From Euryarchaeota archaeon UBA443 (lineage in GTDB: Archaea; Thermoplasmatota; Poseidoniia; Poseidoniales; Poseidoniaceae), in the NCBI GenBank assembly GCA_002499195.1, contig DAKS01000004.1, positions 1 through 6,499 on the forward strand: a DNA stretch of 6,499 nt, given 5' to 3'. Made by a program: the position numbers and the translations under genes. A model generated the notes under the pieces. The model made no database searches. It was not told the origin of the DNA and saw nothing but the letters and a program-made list of their open reading frames with translations. How positions within the stretch are numbered: position 1 is the stretch's first letter; every line of letters starts with the position of its first letter. Below, in pieces: positions 1-5,765 of this stretch.

Positions 1-773
1 TGCCAATTACCTTGTGAAAACATTTCAGCAGCGGTAATTGCTAGGATTAGAGCTAGGCCAGACTTGAATGAAGTCATGTTCAAGTCCGAAATACTGCCAT
101 GAGCCCAACCAAATTCCAGACCTTCAGGATTGTGGGCTTTAGCTTGCGTGAAAAGGTTACTTATATCTCCTCCAAAAACAAATAAGAGTAGGGTTACAAG
201 TAACCAGATTACAAACCAACCTTGCCATCTATCCGTTTGTAATGATGCTGGTAGTCCTCCATAACTAGTATACGCCGCAGTCACCAATGCAACAATAACG
301 ATTGGATATATTGGTTTAATTCCAGCCAATATTTCCATCGCTCGTCCAATAGCGGTTAACTCTGCAAAAAGGAATGTAAACATATAGAGGATTGAAATGA
401 TACCAACATAGAGTTGCATTGGCCTCCCTAAGCGAATTTTGACATAATCTGCTAGAGTGACTCCAGATGGTAATTTCGAACGAATCTTAGGTCCAACATA
501 GGCCAAGAGAAGGAATGGAGTTGATGCAGAAATAGCATATCCAAGCACTTCCCAAAATCCTCCATAATATCCTACCTCAGAAGGAGCGAAAAGAAGCCAA
601 AGCCCCATTCCTGAAGCAAATAGACTCAATCCAATACCCATCCAATTTTGGCTGGAGCGAGCGGAAAGATATTCATCATTATCAAGTTCTTTTTTTCCTA
701 CAGATGTAAATCCTACATAGGCAAAGAAACCTAGCGTTGCAAGCATCAAACCATAAGCAATATTCGTATTCAT
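1..773 (-). CDS. thiV: Sodium:solute symporter family transporter, probable thiamine/HMP uptake protein (ThiV-like), C-terminus outside window
   Basis: Integral membrane transporter of the sodium:solute symporter (SSS) family, here the first 257 residues with no stop before the window edge; full members are usually about 450-550 residues. Translation starts at ATG 773 and gives alternating hydrophobic segments, roughly residues 4-23, 45-63, 75-94, 120-140, 155-170, 185-201 and 238-252. Family-like stretches are the DEYLSAR segment after helix 1 (33-39), the loop with YTSYGGLPASLQTDRWQGW (168-186) and FSQGNW at the cut end. The gene follows thiR by 9 bases, and a GGGTG-like ribosome site overlaps the thiR stop, so the two are probably cotranscribed and coupled. 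SSS transporters called ThiV (known for example from SAR11 bacteria) are thought to import the thiamine pyrimidine HMP. The substrate is inferred here only from the ThiR neighbour; the family also carries proline, pantothenate, sugars and other solutes. Family call firm, symbol tentative. Confidence 0.8.
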   Translation of the reverse strand, partial: MNTNIAYGLMLATLGFFAYVGFTSVGKKELDNDEYLSARSSQNWMGIGLSLFASGMGLWLLFAPSEVGYYGGFWEVLGYAISASTPFLLLAYVGPKIRSKLPSGVTLADYVKIRLGRPMQLYVGIISILYMFTFLFAELTAIGRAMEILAGIKPIYPIVIVALVTAAYTSYGGLPASLQTDRWQGWFVIWLLVTLLLFVFGGDISNLFTQAKAHNPEGLEFGWAHGSISDLNMTSFKSGLALILAITAAEMFSQGNW

Positions 774-782
774 AACAACACC

Positions 783-1646
783 CTAGTTTTCGCCAGCGAG
801 TGCGTTGATCATCGCATGGCATTTATCCACTACTTCCAGTGGATTTTCCGCAAGAATATACAACGAAGGTTCCCATCCGAAATCACCGATATCGAGAATC
901 ACATCGATTTCAGAATTACTATCTTCCAAGCCACTACGATTTGCATCTGCTAGTTCCCATCCCAGTTGATTACATGCATCTTGAACAGCATCGATATCGG
1001 TTCCTTCATAATCGCCTGGAGGACGAATATTGATGATCGAGCACTTTGAAGAATCACTTTTCCTTGCTTTAAGGAGCATTTCGGCTAAATGTGTTGATGA
1101 TCCGAATTGTGGTTTACCATGCGTTCGTAATTCACCATCGATAGCAGTAATTTTACCCGGTACAGCAGCAACATCTTCGGGGGAGTTCGCTGAAGTGAGA
1201 CATGCGGCGATGTTCATGCCAACGTTTGGAATAACTGGTATGACAAGTCTCGAATTGATGCGACCGATTGCCCATTCAAGTCGGCGTATTAGAGCATGTT
1301 CGTTTTGATCATCCTCCAAATCTAATCCAGTGAGCGTTTTGTCAAAACGAAGAACTTGATTTCCTGTAAATTGGAATTCAATAATGAATCGCTGCCGAAG
1401 AAGTTCTTCGCTCTGCCCTACAGAGAGTAAACCCCCTGTGATCTCTTTTGCCCAAGCATCGACCGTAAGTTCATCTGCAGAACCTGGCAATTGGGCTATC
1501 GGTTTCTGATATTGTCTTGATATGGTGCTCTGTGTTGTACCAAGCATTGATGCGATATTCATTTGTGACCACCCTTGGCCACGTAATTCTCGAGCAAGTT
1601 GCATGTGCAGGCGGGTTAGCCACGCGTCACCGGTTTCTCCTAGCAT
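783..1646 (-). CDS. thiR: ThiR-like transcriptional regulator: N-terminal helix-turn-helix plus C-terminal ThiN domain
   Basis: Predicted cytoplasmic DNA-binding regulator of thiamine genes, 287 residues. Residues about 16-46 form a helix-turn-helix (GWSQMNIASMLGTTQSTISR). The middle, about 60-130, is an unassigned linker/helical region. Residues about 136-283 match ThiN, the thiamine-phosphate synthase domain: NVGMNIA (141-147), the DVAAVPGKI stretch (158-166), GKPQFGSSTHLAEMLLKA (177-194, with His186 in the place of the conserved GaSrH motif) and NIRP (206-209). In archaea ThiN occurs fused to the kinase ThiD as an enzyme, or to a helix-turn-helix as the repressor ThiR; the absence of a ThiD domain points to ThiR. 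ATG 1646 has no Shine-Dalgarno before it but sits about 33 bases from a TATA-like element, as expected for a nearly leaderless archaeal mRNA. It heads an operon with the symporter. The ligand (thiamine phosphate or diphosphate) is inferred from the family; residual synthase activity is possible but unlikely. Confidence 0.82.
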   Translation of the reverse strand: MLGETGDAWLTRLHMQLARELRGQGWSQMNIASMLGTTQSTISRQYQKPIAQLPGSADELTVDAWAKEITGGLLSVGQSEELLRQRFIIEFQFTGNQVLRFDKTLTGLDLEDDQNEHALIRRLEWAIGRINSRLVIPVIPNVGMNIAACLTSANSPEDVAAVPGKITAIDGELRTHGKPQFGSSTHLAEMLLKARKSDSSKCSIINIRPPGDYEGTDIDAVQDACNQLGWELADANRSGLEDSNSEIDVILDIGDFGWEPSLYILAENPLEVVDKCHAMINALAGEN

Positions 1647-1674
1647 GTGTGTGGGTAAAACGATTCAGTTATTC

Positions 1675-1682
1675 AATATATG
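1675..1682. promoter_or_regulatory. Candidate TATA box (AATATATG), near-symmetrical and usable in both directions
   Basis: The core ATATAT (1676-1681) is its own reverse complement. Read leftward it lies about 33 bases from the thiR ATG; with archaeal initiation about 25-27 bases past the box centre, the transcript would start only a few bases before the start codon, which agrees with the missing ribosome site there. Read rightward the start would fall near 1705, giving a leader of about 58 bases for the decarboxylase gene. No convincing purine-rich BRE is evident on the rightward side, so the leftward assignment is the better supported one. Confidence 0.45.
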
Positions 1683-1694
1683 TAATGAAAAATG

Positions 1695-1711
1695 CAATTC
1701 GCATAGAATTG
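1695..1711. repeat. Perfect inverted repeat CAATTC-N5-GAATTG, candidate operator
   Basis: The half-sites CAATTC (1695-1700) and GAATTG (1706-1711) are exact reverse complements separated by GCATA. The 17-base element sits in the divergent promoter, just past the TATA-like box on the decarboxylase side and upstream of it for thiR. A protein bound there would cover the predicted rightward transcription start. The size and symmetry suit a dimeric helix-turn-helix regulator such as ThiR, but I have no independent knowledge of this lineage's binding consensus, and a 6-base palindrome in A/T-rich DNA can arise by chance. Confidence 0.35.
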
Positions 1712-1763
1712 ACTAGGGCGTGAGAATGACCACGTTCAAAGACCCGTTTCCCTAGGACCAAAT

Positions 1764-3179
1764 ATGGAGGCGGAGAGGTTTCTGGATGAAGTCCTCATCC
1801 GCGTTAAATCATTCCTAGAATCCAGTCAAACCGAGTCTAAAATACGGGACTCGCAAACGTATTCATCATTGGCTCGTACCTCTGATCTTAAGCTGCCGAT
1901 GGAGGGGCGAGGGCTAGAGGCTGTATTGGATGATATTGAATCGGTACTGCGATATTCTGTACGTACAACCGCTCCTGGTTTCATGAATCCATTATGGGGT
2001 GGTCTTTCTACTGCTTCGATAGCAGGAGAGTTGGTGACAGCAGCCACAAACACTGCGATGTACACGTATGAAATCGCACCAATTGCAACCTTGATCGAAT
2101 CAACGCTTCTTAAGCGGATGGGAGAACTTGCTGATTTTGGTAACAGCCAAGGTACACTGACCACCGGTGGGTCAAATGGCAATTTGCTAGGAATGCTCTG
2201 TGCTCGTCAAGCCAAGGCTCCTCTCTCGAGCCATTCCGGATTCGATGGAGCAAAAATGGTGGCATTTGTATCGGAAGAGTCTCATTATTCATTTAGCATA
2301 GCATCCAATGTGATTGGCATAGGTCACTCTAATCTCATCAAAGTTCGGTGCAATGAGGACGGACAAATGCGCCCAGAATCTCTTGAGGAAGAAATTGATC
2401 GAGCATTACGTGAAGGCCAGATTCCTTTCGCAGTACTAGCTACGAGTGGAACCACTGTGCGGGGGAGTTTCGATCCATTACGCGAGATTGCTGCCATTGC
2501 ACACAAATACGAACTGTGGATGCATGTGGATGCTGCTTGGGGTGGCTCATGTCTCTTCTCGTCACGATATCGCTCGCTTATGGATGGGATTGAACTTGCA
2601 GATAGTTTCTGCTGGGATGCACATAAAATGATGGGTGTTCCTCTGATTTGTTCCGCATTCATCGTCAAAGATGCTGAAATGTTACGAACGGTTTGCTCAA
2701 ACGGTAATACTGCTCACTATCTATACCTAGAAACGGGTGAAAACGTAGATTTGGGTCAATATTCGCTTCAATGTGGTCGTCGGAATGATGCGCTTAAGTT
2801 ATGGCTAGCATGGCGTGAAATTGGTGATGCTGGATGGGCTTCGATGGTCGAGAGATTCATGGAGTTAGCCGATTACTTAGAAGAACGCGTAAAAGAAAAC
2901 GAATATTTGCAGATGGTTAGCAAAAGAATGTGGACAAATGTTTGCTTCAGGTATGTGGGGAATTCACCTGATGGCGATATCAATCGCATCAATGCTGAAT
3001 TGCGACAACGTATCATTCAAGATGGACGCTTTATGGTTAGTCGAAGTACTATCGACGATCAAATCATTCTTCGGTCAGTTATTGCAAATCGAAATGTCAC
3101 TGAAGAATCTCTCGATTCATTCCTTGACTGCGTAATCTCGCTTGGAAAGGATATTGAGCGAGGTTTACCTCAAAAGTAA
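1764..3179 (+). CDS. PLP-dependent group II acidic amino acid decarboxylase (cysteine-sulfinate/glutamate/aspartate decarboxylase-like)
   Basis: Cytoplasmic pyridoxal-phosphate enzyme, 471 residues, of the GAD/CSAD family that removes the alpha-carboxylate of glutamate, aspartate or cysteine sulfinate to give GABA, beta-alanine or hypotaurine. Landmarks in order: PGFMNPLWGG (71-80, substrate region), NTAMYTYEIAP (96-106, strongly like animal GAD/CSAD), TTGGSNGN (133-140), SHYSF with cofactor-stacking His174, TSGTT (227-231), HVDAAWGGS (254-262, Asp256 to the pyridine nitrogen), DAHKMM with Schiff-base Lys288, QCGRR (336-340), and Arg437, at the position where family members bind the substrate's side-chain carboxylate. 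The last favours an acidic substrate. Trp78 sits where, as I recall, CSAD has Phe and GAD has a small residue, leaning to a non-GAD substrate. The mobile catalytic loop (about 318-336) looks about three residues short and lacks the usual Tyr. AGGA precedes ATG 1764 and no other in-frame start is available. The gene lies 16 bases before gcvT, so probably heads its operon. The exact substrate is unresolved. Confidence 0.85.
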   Translation: MEAERFLDEVLIRVKSFLESSQTESKIRDSQTYSSLARTSDLKLPMEGRGLEAVLDDIESVLRYSVRTTAPGFMNPLWGGLSTASIAGELVTAATNTAMYTYEIAPIATLIESTLLKRMGELADFGNSQGTLTTGGSNGNLLGMLCARQAKAPLSSHSGFDGAKMVAFVSEESHYSFSIASNVIGIGHSNLIKVRCNEDGQMRPESLEEEIDRALREGQIPFAVLATSGTTVRGSFDPLREIAAIAHKYELWMHVDAAWGGSCLFSSRYRSLMDGIELADSFCWDAHKMMGVPLICSAFIVKDAEMLRTVCSNGNTAHYLYLETGENVDLGQYSLQCGRRNDALKLWLAWREIGDAGWASMVERFMELADYLEERVKENEYLQMVSKRMWTNVCFRYVGNSPDGDINRINAELRQRIIQDGRFMVSRSTIDDQIILRSVIANRNVTEESLDSFLDCVISLGKDIERGLPQK

Positions 3180-3195
3180 CACAGGCGTGAGATAA

Positions 3196-4311
3196 ATGAG
3201 CGAAGGTCCATTGGTAAGAACTGCACTGTATGATGAACACGTCGCTCTTGATGGCAATATTGTCGATTTTCATGGCTTTGAACTGCCGATATGGTATTCA
3301 AACATCAAAGCTGAGCACATCGCTACTAGAGAAACATCAGGTTTGTTTGATGTTTCCCACATGGGTACGTTTCGATTCACAGGATCAAAGGTACGAGAGT
3401 GGCTTGAAAGTGTTGCGACACAAAAAGTGACATCGATTCCAGTTGGAAGATGTGCCTATACACATTTTCTCGATAAGGATGGTTTCATTATCGATGATAT
3501 GATTTTTGCAGTTGTTTCTGAGACTGAAATTCTTGGGGTACCAAATGCTTCGATGATCGATGTCATGTGGGATTGGTTTCATGAGTGCTCTCCTGCTGAT
3601 TCAGGCGTCACGATCGAGAACCTTTCACCTGAGATGTCCATCATCGCGCTTCAAGGTCCTCAAAGCAAATTACTCCTTGATGCAGCCTTCGGAGAGGGCC
3701 AACATGTTGGTAGATTCAAGTGGTCAACTTTGTCGGAAAACAGTCTCGGTGTTGAAGGATGGATTCAGGGAACTGGATACACTGGGGAAGCAGGATACGA
3801 GATATTTGTTCCAAATGATTCAATCGCTCTGGTTTGGCGCGCATTGATCAATGCTGGAGCAACACCGGTCGGACTTGGTGCGCGCGATACATTAAGGCTT
3901 GAGAAGGGATATCTCCTCTCTGGAGTTGATTTCTTGTGGCCAGGACTAGATGATGGTTCGAACAAGTTCCTCGCTCGAGATTCTTGGGAAACGAATGTTC
4001 CGTTCGGTCTTGATATCGAACATGATTTCATTGGACGTGATAGTGTAATCTCTCATTCTGATTCCGATGAGCGTTGGTGGGGCATCAAATATGTTGAGCG
4101 AGGTCCTTTGCCACGACCTGGAAAAGATGTATTATCTCTCGATGGTTCAAAAATCGGTCAATTAACGTCAGGTGCACCATCTCCTTCCCTCGGAAATACA
4201 GGTATTGGTATCGGATATATTTCCGGAGTTAGTGAAGGAGATGAAGTTCTGATCGTTGCAAGTCCTCGCTCATCGGTAAGGGCTGTTATTACTCGCCCTC
4301 CTTTTGTATAG
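3196..4311 (+). CDS. gcvT: Glycine cleavage system T-protein (aminomethyltransferase)
   Basis: Cytoplasmic enzyme that takes the aminomethyl group from lipoylated GcvH, transfers the methylene unit to tetrahydrofolate (or the archaeal folate analogue) and releases ammonia. The 371-residue length is normal for GcvT. Motifs seen: HGFELPIWY (26-34), GLFDVSHMG (49-57), GFIIDDMIF (96-104, whose Asp100/Asp101 pair holds the catalytic Asp), Asn117, ALQGPQS (151-157), GTGYTGEAGYE (192-202), GARDTLRLEKG (228-238) and the C-terminal barrel LTSGAPSPSL (323-332) ending in PPFV. Keeping the catalytic Asp, and lying next to gcvPA/PB, argues against paralogues such as DmdA, YgfZ or sarcosine oxidase subunits. 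The stretch 246-277 between GVDF and DFIGRD is divergent and rather long, with WETN where the usual motif reads YEAG or LEAG. The start at ATG 3196 follows a GGCGTGAG element by 4 bases. It lies 16 bases after the decarboxylase stop, so the two are likely on one mRNA. Confidence 0.93.
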   Translation: MSEGPLVRTALYDEHVALDGNIVDFHGFELPIWYSNIKAEHIATRETSGLFDVSHMGTFRFTGSKVREWLESVATQKVTSIPVGRCAYTHFLDKDGFIIDDMIFAVVSETEILGVPNASMIDVMWDWFHECSPADSGVTIENLSPEMSIIALQGPQSKLLLDAAFGEGQHVGRFKWSTLSENSLGVEGWIQGTGYTGEAGYEIFVPNDSIALVWRALINAGATPVGLGARDTLRLEKGYLLSGVDFLWPGLDDGSNKFLARDSWETNVPFGLDIEHDFIGRDSVISHSDSDERWWGIKYVERGPLPRPGKDVLSLDGSKIGQLTSGAPSPSLGNTGIGIGYISGVSEGDEVLIVASPRSSVRAVITRPPFV

Positions 4312-4394
4312 ACGCTCTTCGATTCTTGTTGGTTCAATGACGAATATTATGAGCGCTACGCGCTTGGTTGAAACTGTCTGCAGAGGTTAGTCCT
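4312..4394 (+). promoter_or_regulatory. 83-base spacer between gcvT and gcvPA with a possible internal promoter
   Basis: This is the widest gap in the rightward gene train. It contains an A/T-rich AATATTAT (4343-4350), which could serve as a weak TATA box placing a transcript start near 4372, about 20 bases before the preferred gcvPA ATG. Next to it, GAGCG-CTACG-CGCTT (4351-4365) can form a short hairpin with a G-T base pair at its foot, but no T-run follows, so it does not look like a terminator. The preferred gcvPA ribosome site is at its right end. No small gene is evident. Whether the gcvPA/PB pair has its own promoter is only a suggestion. Confidence 0.25.
4383..4387 (+). promoter_or_regulatory. 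Ribosome binding site (GAGGT) that fixes the gcvPA start at ATG 4395
   Basis: GAGGT lies 7 bases before ATG 4395, ideal spacing for pairing with the 3' end of archaeal 16S rRNA. The alternative upstream TTG at 4368 has no comparable element before it, and the nine residues it would add (MKLSAEVSP) do not look like the family N-terminus. Confidence 0.6.
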
Positions 4395-5765
4395 ATGGTT
4401 GATCAATTACCAAATCTTGGAAGGGAAGAAGAAATGCTGAAAGAGATGGGTGTGAAATCCATCGATGCGCTGTTTGCAGATGTACCTGAAGCTGTACGAA
4501 TGGTCGGTGATTTACCACTACCAGAACCGCAAAGTGAAGAGGAATTGTTGTCCGATGCAAAGCGTTTGCTTGGAGCTAACCTTGCCCTAGGAGATCAACC
4601 ATCGTTTCTTGGAGCAGGTTTGTATCGAAACTTCGTTCCTTCAAGCGTCTTTCAACTTATTACGCGTGGAGAATTTCTTACCTCATACACGCCCTATCAA
4701 CCAGAAGTATCTCAGGGAATGCTGCAAGCTATGTGGGAGTTTCAATCACTGATTTCAGAATTGATTGCAATGCCGATTACCAATCTGTCATTGTATGACG
4801 GGTCAACAGCTGCTGCAGAAGCATTGACCTGTGCAGTTCGTGTTCATAATCGTAAAGCAGAACAGAAAGATACTGTCTACATCTCGGAACTGATACCGGC
4901 TGATAGGGTATCGGTCATCCACAATTACTGTCAAGGCGCAGGTATCGAAATCAAGACATTAAAGCACGATGATAATGGTTGCATCAATCTCGAAGATGTG
5001 AATCGTGCTCAAGGGTCTTGTGCTGTTTATGTAGAACAACCCAATCCTATCGGTATCATTGATGGTGGTTATCCTTCCTTGAAGGAAATTATCGGTGAAA
5101 ACACCGCACTCATTGTCGGTGTTCAACCTGTTTCGCTTGGATTGCTTGAAGCCCCTGGAAACTACGGTGCAGACATCGTTATTGGCGAAGGACAACCTCT
5201 TGGAAGCCCGATTACAGGCGGTGGACCTATCTATGGTATCTTCGGATGTACGAAACCTTACCTCCGTTTGATGCCCGGTCGAATTGTCGGACGAAGTATC
5301 GACGTTGACGGTAAGGAAGCCTATTGCCTCACCCTCTCAACTCGTGAGCAACATATCCGTCGACATCGTGCAACTTCCAATATTTGTACCAATGAGACAT
5401 TGATTGCCCTCATGGGCGCTATGCACATGTCTTTGTTAGGTCCTGAAGGGCTTGAACATCTTGCAGTTCGTAACATGGCAGCATGCACACAACTCAAGCG
5501 GCAGATTTCAGCTCTGGGTTCAATAAGTCTGCCATATGAAAAACAGTCACACTTCAATGAATTCGTTGTCGAACTACCTGATACAACATCATCCTGTTTA
5601 TCCTATCTAGAGAGCGAAGGTATTGTTGGTGGATTTGACGTATCAGATTGGTATCCGGAAAAGGTCAATCAAATGTTGTTGACTGTAACCGATCAAACCA
5701 GCCAACAAGATATCGATCGATTGATACAATCACTTTCGAATTGGACGAAGGAGGTGAACGCTTGA
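4395..5765 (+). CDS. gcvPA: Glycine dehydrogenase (decarboxylating) subunit 1, GcvPA
   Basis: N-terminal half of the glycine cleavage P-protein. With GcvPB it decarboxylates glycine on PLP and transfers the aminomethyl group to the lipoyl arm of GcvH. The ATG 4395 start gives 456 residues, typical for GcvPA; the open frame extends to a TTG at 4368 (465 residues), which I think is less likely. The N-terminus (NLGREEEMLKEMGVKSIDALF) has the standard form of the family. Further motifs, counted from this ATG: FLGAGLYRNFVP (71-82), SYTPYQPEVSQGMLQ (97-111), YDGSTAAAEA (134-143), GEGQPLGSP (264-272), MPGRIVG (293-299) and LTLSTREQHIRRHRATSNIC (312-331). This half does not carry the PLP lysine. Its last codons contain the Shine-Dalgarno sequence of gcvPB and its stop overlaps the gcvPB start, so the two subunits should be made in step. 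The position after gcvT is a common glycine cleavage arrangement. Confidence 0.94.
   Translation: MVDQLPNLGREEEMLKEMGVKSIDALFADVPEAVRMVGDLPLPEPQSEEELLSDAKRLLGANLALGDQPSFLGAGLYRNFVPSSVFQLITRGEFLTSYTPYQPEVSQGMLQAMWEFQSLISELIAMPITNLSLYDGSTAAAEALTCAVRVHNRKAEQKDTVYISELIPADRVSVIHNYCQGAGIEIKTLKHDDNGCINLEDVNRAQGSCAVYVEQPNPIGIIDGGYPSLKEIIGENTALIVGVQPVSLGLLEAPGNYGADIVIGEGQPLGSPITGGGPIYGIFGCTKPYLRLMPGRIVGRSIDVDGKEAYCLTLSTREQHIRRHRATSNICTNETLIALMGAMHMSLLGPEGLEHLAVRNMAACTQLKRQISALGSISLPYEKQSHFNEFVVELPDTTSSCLSYLESEGIVGGFDVSDWYPEKVNQMLLTVTDQTSQQDIDRLIQSLSNWTKEVNA
5748..5757 (+). promoter_or_regulatory. Strong Shine-Dalgarno (AAGGAGGTGA) for gcvPB inside the gcvPA 3' end
   Basis: AAGGAGGTGA matches the complement of the archaeal 16S rRNA tail over its full length and ends 4 bases before TTG 5762. 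It lies within the last gcvPA codons (reading K-E-V-N-A before the stop). This strong site decides the non-ATG start of gcvPB; no other site of this quality is seen upstream of a start codon in the window. Confidence 0.85.

Larger units (their letters stand above)
1647..1763. promoter_or_regulatory. Divergent intergenic control region between thiR and the decarboxylase gene
   Basis: This 117-base gap separates two divergent start codons, so it must hold the promoters of both transcription units. It contains an A/T-rich core around 1672-1685, an inverted repeat at 1695-1711 and an AGGA element (1754-1757) 6 bases before the decarboxylase ATG. The gap contains no plausible gene. There is no TPP riboswitch signature on either strand. 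Since ThiR-type regulators often control their own operons, this is the likeliest place for a ThiR operator, but the sequence alone does not show which motif is bound. Confidence 0.7.

Noticed and set aside
1030..1308. Plus-strand open frames of 64-92 codons opposite thiR (also 839-1033 and 1517-1723)
   Set aside because: They lie fully or mostly antisense to a well-supported thiR frame, have no recognisable motif and show no ribosome site; they are shadows of its codon pattern.
1716..1750. GGGCGTGAGAATGACC segment in the decarboxylase leader, superficially like part of a TPP riboswitch
   Set aside because: The leader is only about 58 bases, too short for the aptamer, and the other conserved TPP-box elements (CTGAGA and CTGATC motifs with paired arms) are absent.
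3160..3171. GAGGTTTACCTC hairpin at the end of the decarboxylase gene
   Set aside because: The stem is only about four base pairs, lies within codons before the stop, and no T-run follows; it is followed closely by gcvT, so a terminator is unlikely.
1764..3179. Archaeal MfnA (tyrosine/aspartate decarboxylase)
   Set aside because: The protein is about 90 residues longer than typical MfnA and carries GAD/CSAD-specific stretches such as NTAMYTYEIAP and QCGRR; a beta-alanine-forming role is still possible on function, but not on family.
3196..4311. DMSP demethylase (DmdA) or another GcvT paralogue
   Set aside because: The catalytic Asp motif GFIIDDMIF and the GTGYTGEAGYE and GARDTLRLEKG motifs are kept, and the gene sits directly beside gcvPA/PB, so true GcvT is the simpler reading.
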